NCBI GenBank assembly: GCA_947069175.1
Contig: CAMTDV010000013.1
Location: forward strand, 54,876,610-54,940,609
Length of the DNA: 64,000 nt
Source of the DNA: Scalesia atractyloides
Lineage: Eukaryota; Streptophyta; Magnoliopsida; Asterales; Asteraceae
Reading direction: 5' to 3'
Shown in pieces: positions 33,743 through 44,127 of the stretch. Every line of letters begins with the position of its first letter. Within the stretch, counting starts at the first letter, position 1. The translations under genes and the position numbers were made by a program. The notes under the pieces were generated by a model. That model had not been told where the DNA came from and searched no databases. It worked only from the letters and a program-made list of their open reading frames with translations.

Positions 33743-34236
33743 TGTTGATGCACTTTATAGCCGCCACTGTGCAAATAGGCTTGAAAAAGTGTGTGTTGAA
33801 TATTGCATAGATTGGAGATGAACACAGCCCAAGTGCGAACAAGTACTTGCTCGTACGAGTGACATTTGCCTCGTACGAGTGATTTTGTGCTTCCTACGGA
33901 TGACCCTTCGGACGAGTGACAACATCTCACTCGTATGGATGACCCTTCGTACGGATGACTCATTCATACGAGTGACAACATGCTTGGTTCGCGAGATGTC
34001 ATGTCTATAAATAGGTGTTGTGTGCTCATTATTTGTAAGTTTTGGAAGTTACCTTAGGGGAAACGCTGGCGGATTCTCTCCAGGAACTTCGCCAGCCAGT
34101 TAAGATGTATACTCTTTCGGTATGAATGAATTGAAAAGCTTTCGCTGATTATGTGCCTAAATGTCTATTTCGTTCTGCCGAATATGTTCTATCCCTAAAG
34201 CTTCCGTCTAGAACCGCCGCCGACCACGGGACCACA
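33743..34236 (+). repeat. Element C 5' LTR
   Basis: 494 bp, TGTTGATGCAC to ACCACA. TATAAATAG at 34006-34014. About eight copies of the palindrome-centred motif TCGTACGAGTGAC or variants lie at 33845-33980. Confidence 0.85.
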
Positions 34237-34238
34237 AC

Positions 34239-34250
34239 TGGTATCAGAGC
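34239..34250 (+). other. Element C primer binding site
   Basis: TGGTATCAGAGC, initiator tRNA-Met type, two bases after the LTR. Confidence 0.9.
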
Positions 34251-34479
34251 TACGGTACCGATTAACTCAATCTAACAGTTAATGAATCACCTGCGCTCAT
34301 GAATTTTGGATGTATGAGGGGTTTTAGACGTAAAACATCGAATAAACGGACAATCCACGGACATAATGTCAAATTGAAACCATAGGATTGTTAGAAACTG
34401 ATTTTCGACCAGATATGTGCAAAAACCGTGTAAAAATTCGAAGAAATGAAGATTCTAGATCGAAAAACGTATCAGTTTC

Positions 34480-34605
34480 GTTCGTACGAAGCATGGCTCG
34501 TACGGAGCAACGCTCGTACGGAGCATGGCTCGTACAGAGCACCGCTCGTACGGAGCATGGCTCATACGGAGCAACACTCGTACGGAGGACCACTCGTATG
34601 GAGCA
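34480..34605 (+). repeat. 16-bp minisatellite in element C
   Basis: Eight units of exactly 16 bp (GCTCGTACGGAGCATG type) starting at 34480, 34496, 34512, 34528, 34544, 34560, 34576 and 34592. They share the CGTACG core with the LTR motif. Overlapping ORFs on both strands (34388-34775, 34369-34679) are repeat by-products. Confidence 0.9.
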
Positions 34606-35127
34606 AAAAAAAAAAACAAAAAATTACAAAAAAAAACAAAAAAAAAGAATTTGATCGTATTGACGAGACGAGTGTCCAAAAAAAATTGGTGATTACAAAT
34701 TCTTTTCGAGATCTTAGCGTCAAATTGGGGCTATTCGGGGACACCGTCTACAGCTTCAAAGTACATATTTTATGATACGATCACAATGGGATGAAGATTT
34801 TGGTGTAGTCACTGAAACCTGTGCAAAACATTGATCATCTGGTGTAGTGACTATTAATGAGCCTTAACGTTTACTCAGCATTTGGTCAAAATTGCAAAAT
34901 TTGAAGTACCATATGCTGCAATCCCACCGTATTCCTCATTCCCATAAGAAATCAAGACGTCAGAATTTGCAAAATGAGAGGGAATAAATATTTTCACGTA
35001 TATCTTAAAATTCCTCCATTTTTAAAATTCGTGACACTACAACAGTATCTGGGTGGTTCAGACTACAGGTTATCTGGGAAACACAGAGGATTAAAGACTC
35101 ATTATTTGGAATGTCGTGATCAAAAGA

Positions 35128-35645
35128 TGTTCAGAATTTCTCAGATCATGATACAGATTGATGCTCAAGGGCTAATCACCTAATCCCCGATGTGGAAGCA
35201 GAAGCAAACACGACTGCCTATCATTAACTATGCACTACAAATGAACTGTTTTTAGTTGGTATTCGCTAGAAAACAGGGATGTCTTGTAGTTTCAGTGCCC
35301 CATTCCAGCGGAGATAGCCATACATCTGTTTTTGTGGCTAGAAAGAAAGAATGTGTTTCTGATGGCGGCAGGATGTGTGATCGAAGAATGTTCAGAATTT
35401 TCAGATCATATTTCAGATTGATGCTCAAGGGCTAACCACCTGATCCCCGATGTGGAAGTGGAAGCACACATGATGACGTGGATGTACACACGTCATTCTA
35501 TCATTAACTCTGCATTGCAAATGAACTGTTTTTCGGACTAACCGCCAAAAAGCACGGATGTCTTGTAGTTTCAGTGCCCCATTCCAGCGGAGATAGCTAT
35601 ACATCTGTTATTGTCGTTAAAGGATGAATGTGATTCTCATAGCCG
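35128..35645 (+). repeat. 261-bp tandem duplication in element C
   Basis: TGTTCAGAATTT occurs at 35128 and 35389, with matching blocks throughout (GATTGATGCTCAAGGGCTAA, CAGTGCCCCATTCCAGCGG). No coding frame survives in both units. Confidence 0.8.
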
Positions 35646-35799
35646 AAGAATGTTTCTCAGATTCGATGTGTCACCAGATAGTTTGTTGCCGGCGATTTGC
35701 TGATCGAGAAGATTTTTGCGGATATTTATTGATTTGAAGTTTTTCGGGGTGGTATATCGAAGTTTCTGTCAACTACCTGTTGGGTTTTGAAGATCGGAG

Positions 35800-36141
35800 G
35801 ATTGAGTATCAAGGGGGATGCGCTCAACCGAACACAGATATGCTTTAACGTCGAAACGGAGAAACTGCGTTGTTTAATCTCAAGTTGGTGATTATTCGAG
35901 AAAATTTGTAGATCAAGAAGATCAGAGGAGGTTCTGAACCGTGCAAACAACGACCTGAAGATCAATTTCTGGAGAAAATTATTTCAGGGGGAATGTTGCT
36001 TTACGTAGATAATGCAAACCCGGATCTTCAATCAAGGGGGAATTACGACGTCAACTGATATCCGATTGAAGTTACAGAATATTCAAACACAACTCTCAGA
36101 TTTCAAGTTCAAGCTTCGACAATGACGTCCAAGGGGGAAAC
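35800..36141 (+). other. Multiple polypurine tracts of element C
   Basis: AAGGGGGA-type tracts recur near 35811, 35985, 36033 and 36130. Only the last touches the 3' LTR (TCCAAGGGGGAAAC then TGTTGATG). Repeated polypurine tracts before the 3' LTR are a trait reported for Sirevirus copia elements. Confidence 0.6.
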
Positions 36142-36641
36142 TGTTGATGCACTTTATGGCCGCCACTGTACGAATAGGCTAGAAAGAGTGTGTGTTGAAT
36201 ATTGTATAGATTAGAGATGAACACACAGCCCAAGTGCAAACAAGTACTGGCTGGTACGAGTGACATGTGCCTCGTACGAGTGACTTTGTGCTTCCTATGG
36301 ATGACCCTTTGTACGAGTGACAACATCTCACTCGTACGGATGACCTTCGTACGAATGACTCATTCGTACGAGTGACAACATGCTTGGTTCGCACGAGTTG
36401 TCATGTCTATAAATAGGTGTTGTGTGTTCATTTTTTATAAGTTTTGGAAGTTCCTTAGGGGAAACGCTGGCGGATTCTCTCTAGGAACTCCGCCAGCCAG
36501 TCAAGATGTATACTCTTTCGGTATGAGTGAATGAATTGAAAAGCTTCCGCTGAATCTGTGCCTAAATGTCTATTTCGTTCTGCCGAATATGTTCTATCCT
36601 CAAAGCTTCCGTCTAGAACCGCCCCGACCACGGGACCACCA
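36142..36641 (+). repeat. Element C 3' LTR
   Basis: 500 bp, TGTTGATGCAC to ACCACCA. TATAAATAG at 36408-36416. It has the same TCGTACGA motif cluster as the 5' LTR with several substitutions between them. Confidence 0.85.
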
Positions 36642-36664
36642 ATACGATTTTACAGGGTGTTACA

Positions 36665-37900
36665 TCCTCACCCCCTTAAAAGAAATCTCGACCTCGAGAT
36701 TTTTGTCAAAAAGATGGCGGTACTTTTGTCGCATAATGGACTCAACCTCCCATGTGTACTCGGGACCTCTAAAGGCGTCCCACGTAACCTTTACTATGGG
36801 TATCATTTTCCTTCGGAGCTTCTTAACCTGTCGATCCTGGATCGAAATTTACATATCCTTGTGTGATATTGCTAGCGATTCATCGGCTAGACATTTCTTA
36901 AGATTGCTGATGTGGAATACATCATGAATTCCACTAAGCTCCTCTGGCAATCTGAGCTTATAAGCTACAGTTCCGACACATTCGACTATTTCGAATGGTC
37001 CGATGTATCTTGGGCTTAACTTGCCCTTCTTCCCATAGCGCATCACACCTTTCCATGTGACACTTTTAACATGACTTTGTCCCCTATTTGGAACTTAAGA
37101 GGTTTACGCCTCTTATCAGAATAGCTCTTCTGCCTATCCCTGGCAGCTTTGAGAGGATCACGGATCTGCACAATCTTTTCCATGGTCTCCAGGACAATCT
37201 CCGGTCCTGATAGTTGGGCTTCCCCAACTTCTGCCCAACACACGGGCGTTCTACATTTTCTCCCATACAACGCCTCAAAAGGAGCAGCCTTGATGCTCGT
37301 ATGATAACTATTATTGTAGGAAAATTCTATTAGGGGTAAGTAGTCATCCCAACTTCCACCTAAATCAATCACACATGCTCTAAGCATGTCTTCCAACGTT
37401 TGAATAGTACGCTCACTTTGACCATCAGTCTGCGGATGGTAAGCCATACTAAAATTCAATCTTGTGCCTAACGATTGTGGAAACTTTTCCAAAAGTGAGA
37501 TGTGTATCTAGTATCTCTGTCAGATATAATAGATACCGGCACAACGTGTAGGGACACAATCTTGTCCACATACAACTTAGCCAATTTGTCTGAATTAAAC
37601 GCTTCCTTTATTGGCAAGAAATGTGCTGACTTAGTCAGCCTATCCAAAATGACCCAAATAGTGTCATTTACACTTTTGGTCTTATGTAACTGGGTAATCA
37701 AGTCCATAGTTACCATATCCCATTTCCATGTGGGAATTTCCAATTGTTGTAGAAGTCCTGACGGCTTCTGATTTTCGGCTTTAACTTGCGAAAACGTCAG
37801 ACACTTAGCTACATAAGTGGCTATGGATTTCTTCAAACCCATCCACCTATAATTCTTCTTCAGATCTTGATACATCTTTTCACCACCTGGGTGAACTGAG
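36665..37900 (-). pseudogene. pol: B2 integrase and chromodomain, broken
   Basis: Chromovirus integrase of the full B unit. The zinc finger has lost a Cys (CLTFSQ for CLTCSQ). The core shows ILDRLTKSAHFLP and SDRDTRYTSHFW, then a frameshift near 37475 and YHPQTDGQSERTIQ. The C-terminal domain continues through a frameshift near 37046 to GPFEIVECVGTVAYKL. About 34 bp present in B1 (28742-28775) are deleted at about 36848. The chromodomain keeps its Trp (VTWDAFRGPEYTWEVES). A polypurine tract AAGGGGGTGAGGA (minus, 36665-36680) abuts the LTR. Confidence 0.85.
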
Positions 37901-38019
37901 TATCTAGAGTTATGTGCTTCTTGGAGGATTAGATCTCTAAGTCCTCCAAGGATTGGAACCCAAATTCTATCATTAAATCTAAGGATTCCATCTTTTCCAG
38001 GCGTTAACTGATCAATAGT

Positions 38020-38470
38020 TTATCCTAATACCTCATTAGGAATGTTAGCCTCTAATAAAGCTTGCTTTTGGGCAACTAATAGCTTCTCATTTAAGCTATT
38101 TCTGAGCTCAATGCTCTTGGCATTAATCCTTATACGTTTAACTCGTTCTTTGCAACTTACGGCATCAACAACTACATTTGCGTTACCTGGATGGTAGCGA
38201 ATCTCGCAATCATAATCATTAAGCGTTTCCATCCATCGGCGTTGTCGCATGTTCAATTCCTTCGGATTGAACAGATGCTGGAGACTTTTATGGTCTGTGT
38301 ATATAATACACTTTGTGCCATACAAGTAACGTCTCCATAGTTTTAGTGCAAATACAACGGCACCCAGTTCCAAGTCGTGGGTGGTGTAGTTCCTTTCATG
38401 CACCTTTAGTTGTCGTGATGCATAGGCAATCACTTTGCCTTTTTGCACTAGCACACAGCCCATGCCAGTG
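38020..38470 (-). pseudogene. pol: B2 RNase H
   Basis: MGCVLVQKGKVIAYASRQL, HDLELGAVVFALKLW, YTDHKSLQHLF and RRWMETLNDYDCEIRYHPG are kept. A TAG stop precedes it in the conserved DASHTG motif (Ser to stop). The frame stays open to 38020 in the linker before integrase. Confidence 0.85.
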
Positions 38471-38472
38471 TG

Positions 38473-39533
38473 CTATGCATCACAATAGACTACAAATTCT
38501 TCAATACCCTTAGGTAGAGATAACACATGAGCATTGCTTAACCTGTTTTTTAGAATCTCAAAGGATTCATGTTGTTTGGGACCCCAATTATACTTAACCT
38601 TCTTACGGGTCAAGGTAGTCAAAGGAGTGGCTATCCTTGAGAAGTTCTCAATGAACCTCCTATAGTATCCAGCCAATCCTAGGAAACTATGAATCTCTGA
38701 TGGGGAATTAGGCACTTCCGAATTCATTATGGCATCAATTTTGGCTGGATTCACTTGGATACCACGGTCACTTACCATATGTCCAAGAAATTGGACTTCT
38801 CTAAGCCAAAATTCACACTTAGAGAATTTAGCATAAGGCTTCTGTTGCCTTAGCAATTCTAAGATGCATCAAAGATGATTCTTGTGATCAACTTGATTAC
38901 AAGAATAGATAAGTATGTCGTCTATGAAGATGATGACAAACTTATCCAAATATGGTTTGCAGACTCTATTCATGAGATCCATGAATGCTGCAGGTGCATT
39001 TGTGATCCCAAAAGGCATCACCAAAAATTCAAAGTGACCATATCGGGTCCTGAAGGCAGTCTTAGGAATATCCTCACTCCTAACATTCAGTTGATGACAT
39101 CCAGATCTTAAATCAATCTTGGAGAAATAACTTGCCCCTTGAAGTTGGTCAAATAGGTCGTCGATCCTGGGCAATGGATATCGGTTCTCGATTGTTATCT
39201 TATTTAGTTCACGATAATCACTGCACATCCGCATTGAACCGTCTTTCTTCTTAACGAAGAGGATAGGAGCTCCCTAAGGCGAGGAACTAGGCTATATAAG
39301 CCTTTCACTAAGAGTTCATTTAATTGTGTCCTCAACTCCTTCATTTCCGTTGGTGCTAAGCGGTTTGGAGCTCTAGCTATGGGTGTTGATCTAGGTATGA
39401 TGTCAATTCTAAACTCCACTTGCCTGTCTCGAGGTAGGCCTGATAGTTCTTCGGGAAAGACATCAGAATACTCCAAAATAATGGGGAGGTCTTCTATGTT
39501 CGGCTTAGGCTCATTGATAGTCACTTGTGCCAT
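38473..39533 (-). pseudogene. pol: B2 reverse transcriptase, broken
   Basis: N-terminal segment (YSDVFPEELSGLPRDR, 39533-39204) is followed by the palm with both catalytic sites intact: SKIDLRSGCHQL and FIDDILIYS (codons 38917-38922). A stop near 38869 and a frame restart at 38856 split the thumb and connection (FLGHMVSDRGI, AGYYRRFIENFSRI). A frameshift around 39230-39250 breaks the N-terminus. Ty3/gypsy type by sequence and by RT-before-integrase order. Confidence 0.88.
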
Positions 39534-39625
39534 TTAAATGACACAACCTTTCCCCAAACACTTGGATGCTTTAAATAACCACACCTTGTCAGGCAATCCA
39601 TAGTGTGAATCTCCAGGGATGGTGA

Positions 39626-40326
39626 TCATTTCACCAGATGGGTTTTAATTTCTATGAGTTTCTTATCGTAGGCATTGCGGGCTTGGTTATGGGATAACCA
39701 ATCCATTCCTAAAACTACATCGAATCCCGCCAATTTCATTGGCAAAAGAGTGATGGGATTAGAATGATTCCTAATGGATATAGAGCATCCATCAAGAACG
39801 GAAGATGCTATTTCTAACGTTCCGTCAGCGAGTTCTACTTCATATGTTATATCTAGAGTTCTTATGGGCAAGTTTAATAGTTTATAGACTTATGGTCAAC
39901 AAATGATTTATCCGCACCCGAATCGAAAAGAACTCTAGGGTAAATGTTGTTAATGAGGAATGTACCTGTTATAACGTTATTGTCATTAACAACCTCTCTT
40001 GCAGTCATCTGAAAAGCACGAGTGTTCCCCTTTTTAGCCTCTCCTGGCTTTGCATCATTGTTTTTGGGGTTCTTGGGGCAATTGAATGTAATGTGCCCTT
40101 TTTCATTACAGTTGTAGCAAACTGCATCCTTAAGATCCTTGCAACCTAGGGTCTTATGCCCTTTTCTTTTGCAGATACCACAAGGTTTGGTTTGTGGATT
40201 TATACTACACTGTCCCCAATGCATATAATTACAGTTCTTGCACAGAGGTTTGTCTTTAGACGCGTGCTGTTTCTTCTTGAACCCGAAATTCCCTTTCTTT
40301 TTGAACCTTTGGGAGTTATTATCCAC
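39626..40326 (-). pseudogene. pol: B2 zinc knuckles and aspartic protease
   Basis: Frame 40326-39874 has two or three CCHC-like knuckles (CGICKRKGHKTLGC, CYNCNEKGHITFNC) and the protease site VLFDSGADKSFV. A stop at about 39873 separates the protease C-terminal half (39871-39626), which has the typical GFDVVLGMDWLSHNQA. The protease would mature Gag-Pol. Confidence 0.85.
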
Positions 40327-41157
40327 TCATTTCCTCTTTCCTCAGTTTCAGTCCTAACTGACCTTTGTCTTACCAAATCTAGGGTGAGGGAAAGAGATCG
40401 GTCTACAGCGGACCTATAGGTATTGGGCTGAGCAACCTTTACCATGCCCTTTATCTCGGGTGCCAACCCATTTTTAAAACGCGCAATGCATTTGGATTCG
40501 GGGGTGATCAAATAGGAAACTAACCTAGATAGGGAGTTAAAGTCAGAAACGTAATTCTGAAATCTAGGTTCTTCATTGAAAGAGACAAAAAGTCTGTCTC
40601 TAGTTTCTCCACATCATGGGGTGGACAGTAAGTTTCCTAAACCATCCAAAATTATACAGGTGTATTTTACCTGTAGACTGGATCATGGCTTTCCACCAGA
40701 TTAGGGCATCACACTTAAAGGACTATGATACATACTTAACCACATCCTTATCAGCACAACCGCTGATATCCATTATTGTTTCCATATCGTCAAGACACTC
40801 AAGGCTTCTACAGCTCCTTTCTCCCCGTTAAAGTCTCAGGGCTTACAGGAGACAAAATATTTGTAGGTACATCAGTCCTTAAGAGAACGGGTCCTATCAA
40901 CAAATTCCAGTTTCTTTCATTCACTCTTCGCATTTTAAGAGTGAAGTGAGCTCTCCTTATGAACTGAAGATGGTGGAATAGATAAGGGTCTGGATTGAGT
41001 AGCACTCGATTCCCTAAGCTTGTCTATGGCCTTTCCCATGGCCTTTTCAACAGCCGCATCGATGCGAGCTTGAAAATTATCATTATTATTATCTTTATCT
41101 TCGGCTTTGTTTGAGTTTACAATCCGGTGGGTACTTTGTGCCTCATTCGAGTTAGCC
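40200..41157 (-). pseudogene. gag: B2 gag, broken
   Basis: Starts MANSNEAQSTHRIVNSNKAE (about 41157) with an amphipathic helix (ARIDAAVEKAMGKAIDKL), then a stop at 40935. The capsid part (40860-40560) survives only as scattered pieces in several frames. The C-terminal part resumes at 40511 (CIARFKNGLAPEIKGMV). It has at least three frameshifts and in-frame stops. Confidence 0.75.
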
Positions 41158-41165
41158 ATCTTCAA

Positions 41166-42626
41166 GCTTTGGTTCTATATACCAATAAAATCTTTCTTAG
41201 CCATGGTATACCAACCATATCGGCTTTATAAACATTGGAAATAACAATCCATTGCCTAAACTAGTGTGAATAACATCACAACTCTTAGACTTAACATATC
41301 TATATTTGGCCTAGGTCTTAATAGGACCATCAAAGGCAAATTACAATCTGGACGTAGTCCATATATTATTGGACAGTGGATCGTAATGTCACAATTGTCA
41401 TTGTCATTCAGACAATTATATAGCTCATAGGCTTGTTATTAATGGACATAATAATTGGGCACATTTGCCGGTCACATTGGACATAATATATATATATATA
41501 TTATATATATATATATATAATATAATATATATATATATATATGGCATATCAGCCTGTCATTTAGGACATAATACATATGGCATATCAGCCTATCATATTG
41601 GACATAAATAAGGCACATTGGCCTACATCATAACAGATGTAATTCATGGCATATCAGCCTGTCACATTGGATATAAATTGGGCACCTTGGCCTACATTAT
41701 AAAAGATGCATATCAGCCTGTCACAATGGACATAAATTGGGCACATTGGCCTACATCATAGCAGATGTAATTCATGGCATATCAGCCTGTCACATTGGAT
41801 ATAAGTTGGGCACATTGGCCTACATTATAATAGATGTAATTCATGGCATATCAGCCTGTCACATTGGACATAAATTGGGCACATTGGCCTACATTATAAT
41901 AGATGTAATTCATGGCATATCAGCCTGTCACATTGGACATAAATTGGGCACATTGGCCTACGTCATAACAGATGTAATTTATGGCATATCAGCCTGTCAC
42001 ATTGGACATAAATTGGGCACATTGGCCTACACATAACAGATATAATTCATGGCATATCAGCCTGTCACATTGGACATAAATTGGGCACCTTGGCCTACAT
42101 CATAACGGAAGTAATTTATGGCATATCAGCCTGAGTGTGGTTCCTCAAGTCACACTACCAAGAGTATGAACATTTCTTAATGTTAACATAAGAGTACCTT
42201 AATGATTGATTAATGGTCCCGGTCACCTTCGACCTTAACGACCTTGGAGGTGTCGACCTAGTCCCCACCTCTAAATAGATAAATAACTTCCCTAAATTAC
42301 CCTTATAGCAGACCCTTTCGTACTTAACTATCATTTCTTGGCCAAAAGTGTGGTCTACGCCACTTGGCATAATCAAATCTATTAAGGTCTTTTGGAATTA
42401 TATCGTAGAGCATAAATTTCGAATAAAATCGAGATGCTAGTTTGAAGAGAATGAATACATATATATAATTCCAAAAGTACTTCATTAAATTTCAAATAGA
42501 AATTACAATACTAGAAAAATGAAATAATCTGTCCATTCAAGGATTATTAAAGAAATAAAATTGCCCACACAAGGACTAAAGAAATAACAATCTCCTCGCA
42601 GGGACTACATATAATTAGAAGAGACT
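41166..42626. other. Non-coding spacer between extra ORF and gag in B2
   Basis: 1.46 kb without coding signal on the element's own strand. It holds an AT dinucleotide tract (about 41489-41541) and the 69-bp satellite (41543-42135). The remainder (42136-42626) shows no feature. Confidence 0.6.
41543..42135. repeat. 69-bp tandem repeat
   Basis: GGCATATCAGCCTGTCAC-type units start at 41543, 41579, 41648, 41707, 41776, 41845, 41914, 41983, 42051 and 42120; most spacings are 69 bp. A shorter subrepeat, CACATTGG, recurs within the unit. Because 69 is 23 codons, a plus-strand (antisense) frame stays open at 41737-42036 with a 23-residue repeat. I take that as a by-product. Confidence 0.9.
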
Positions 42627-43067
42627 TCACTCGTCCTTCTTTCCCTTGACTAACTTGGAGAGTCTCTTGAAGAACTTGTTCGTCTTCTTCTCCGTTTTCT
42701 TCGCTTGTAGTTGCATTTCTCTCATTCTTTCTAAGGCTTTGTTAATGGCCTCAAGTGGTGGCGGAGGTTGTGGTTGTGGTTGTGGTTGTAGCATAACCGG
42801 ATACTGGTACCCATAAGTTGGATATCCAGTCGGTGGATAAGCAGGTGGGAAAGGAGACGGGTAAAGTGCGTTGTGCATAACCGCTTGCATATAGGGGTCT
42901 TGCGACCATGCTTGATAGTCTACTGGTGTTGACCGGTTAAAAGGATCATGTCCAGATGTATCTAGATATGTGGGGATTAGGTTACTATAACCCGATGGTG
43001 GTGGTTGAACCGTAGGTGTTGGTGTTGGTTCCACTACATGTGAAACATTAGAGGGTCCACCCATTTG
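42627..43067 (-). pseudogene. Extra ORF of family B (upstream of gag), C-terminal part
   Basis: 146 residues to a stop at 42627. It begins Q-M-G-G-P right after the copia-2 target duplication and is in frame with the N-terminal part at 52430-53086. Pro/Tyr/Gln-rich middle, including a QPQPQPQPPPP run, then a basic helical C-terminus (AINKALERMREMQLQAKK...FFKRLSKLVKGKKDE). No known domain. The position between PBS and gag, on the element's strand, makes it an additional retroelement gene. Confidence 0.7.
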
Positions 43068-43072
43068 TGGGT
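43068..43072. other. Target duplication of copia-2, left
   Basis: TGGGT, paired with TGAGT at 52430-52434 (one mismatch). Confidence 0.75.
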
Positions 43073-43303
43073 TGTTGGTGCATATTTGTGACAACAGCTT
43101 AGATTTGGTCTTTGGATATCCTGTAATTAGTAAAATGATAAACGGTTAGCGGGTTTAGTTTTGTAATAGTTAATTAGAAGACTGTTTGAAGGAAATTGTT
43201 CTTGTTCGTGTTCGTGTTTTCTGTGAAATCTGATCTAGGGGATTCCGCACTCTAGATTAGATAGACAATTCTGCCAAGATCCAAAAGGACCAGGGGACCT
43301 ACA
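43073..43303 (+). repeat. Copia-2 5' LTR with internal deletion
   Basis: 231 bp against 454 bp for the 3' LTR. The difference is one deletion equal to 52084-52306; its junction at 43175-43180 is the 6-bp sequence TAGAAG that flanks the segment in the 3' LTR. The TATA box is in the lost part. Confidence 0.92.
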
Positions 43304-43305
43304 AT

Positions 43306-43317
43306 TGGTGTCAGAGC
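43306..43317 (+). other. Copia-2 primer binding site
   Basis: TGGTGTCAGAGC, one change from the usual TGGTATCAGAGC. Confidence 0.85.
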
Positions 43318-43449
43318 ATTTGGCTCTTGATTTTGCTCGGTTCAGAATCGTGATAGCAGAAAAATTGGGTTTTTGGGCGTATTGGAGGCTGTTCTTGAAG
43401 TTTGTGACGGCTGAATTAGGGTTTCGGCCGCTGTTTTTGGGTTCCTGCA

Positions 43450-43850
43450 GGTATTTCGGATTAACAGCAGGTATTTCGGAATGAAGAAAGGCATCTCGGA
43501 TCAAAAAGTGAAGCATTTTGGATTGAAGACTTGAATTTCGGATCAGAAATCTATAATTCGGATCATCAGAAGTGTAATTCGGATTTGAAAAGCTCATTTC
43601 GGATTCCATTTCGGATTGAATTTCGGATCAGAAGCCATTCTGGATTCCATCTCGGATCAGAACTATTCCGGAGTCCATCTCGGATCAGAGTAGTCTATTC
43701 CGGATTTCTATTTCGGATCAGAACAATGCATTCTGGATTTCATCTCGGATCACTATTCCGGATCACGATTTCAGAGTAGCAATTCACTATTCCGGATTGT
43801 CATCTCGGATTGCCAATCAGAGTTACCATTCCGGATTTGACACTGTTCCG
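43450..43850 (+). repeat. ATCTCGGAT/TTTCGGAT array in copia-2 leader
   Basis: About twenty copies of ATCTCGGAT, ATTTCGGAT or ATTCCGGAT at irregular 12-25 bp spacing. Related to the array in copia-1 (5010-5400) but with different unit order, so the two arrays have turned over. Confidence 0.8.
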
Positions 43851-44127
43851 AGTTATACACAAAAAGGTGGAAAGTTAACCAGTTGTCGTAACTAGAGTTA
43901 AATGTTTTCGGGCATAGAATTTGATCCATAGTCAATTTTGACGAACCGATTGGACAGTTAGACTCGTGTGATTTTTAGGACAAAAAAAAATTCCAAAAAT
44001 CATAATCGGACAATATATATCATTAGAATCGTATAGTCGAGACGAGTCTAATAGTATAATTTGGTAACCACTCATTTCGGAAAAGTTTTAACGTTTTTAA
44101 CAAGCCGGTTCGGTAAAAAGGCCGAAT

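Larger units (their letters stand above)
33743..36641 (+). mobile_element. Element C: non-autonomous LTR retrotransposon
   Basis: 2899 bp with two LTRs (33743-34236 and 36142-36641), an initiator tRNA-Met PBS and a polypurine tract, but no gag or pol domain in the 1.9-kb interior. It is flanked by ATAT (33739-33742) and ATAC (36642-36645), a 4-bp duplication with one change. The empty site is visible in the other B LTRs (TTGGATACGATT). PBS type and AAGGGGGA-type polypurine tracts fit a copia parent. Confidence 0.85.

Noticed and set aside
34369..34775. ORFs rich in repeated Arg/Thr/Ser motifs on both strands
   Set aside because: By-products of the 16-bp minisatellite in element C; both strands are open for the same reason.
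41737..42036. 99-codon ORF with a perfect 23-residue repeat
   Set aside because: It is antisense to the element and is fully explained by a 69-bp tandem repeat whose length is a multiple of three.
41543..42135. Regularly spaced repeats as a possible CRISPR array
   Set aside because: The units are contiguous 69-bp tandem repeats without unique spacers, inside a plant retrotransposon.
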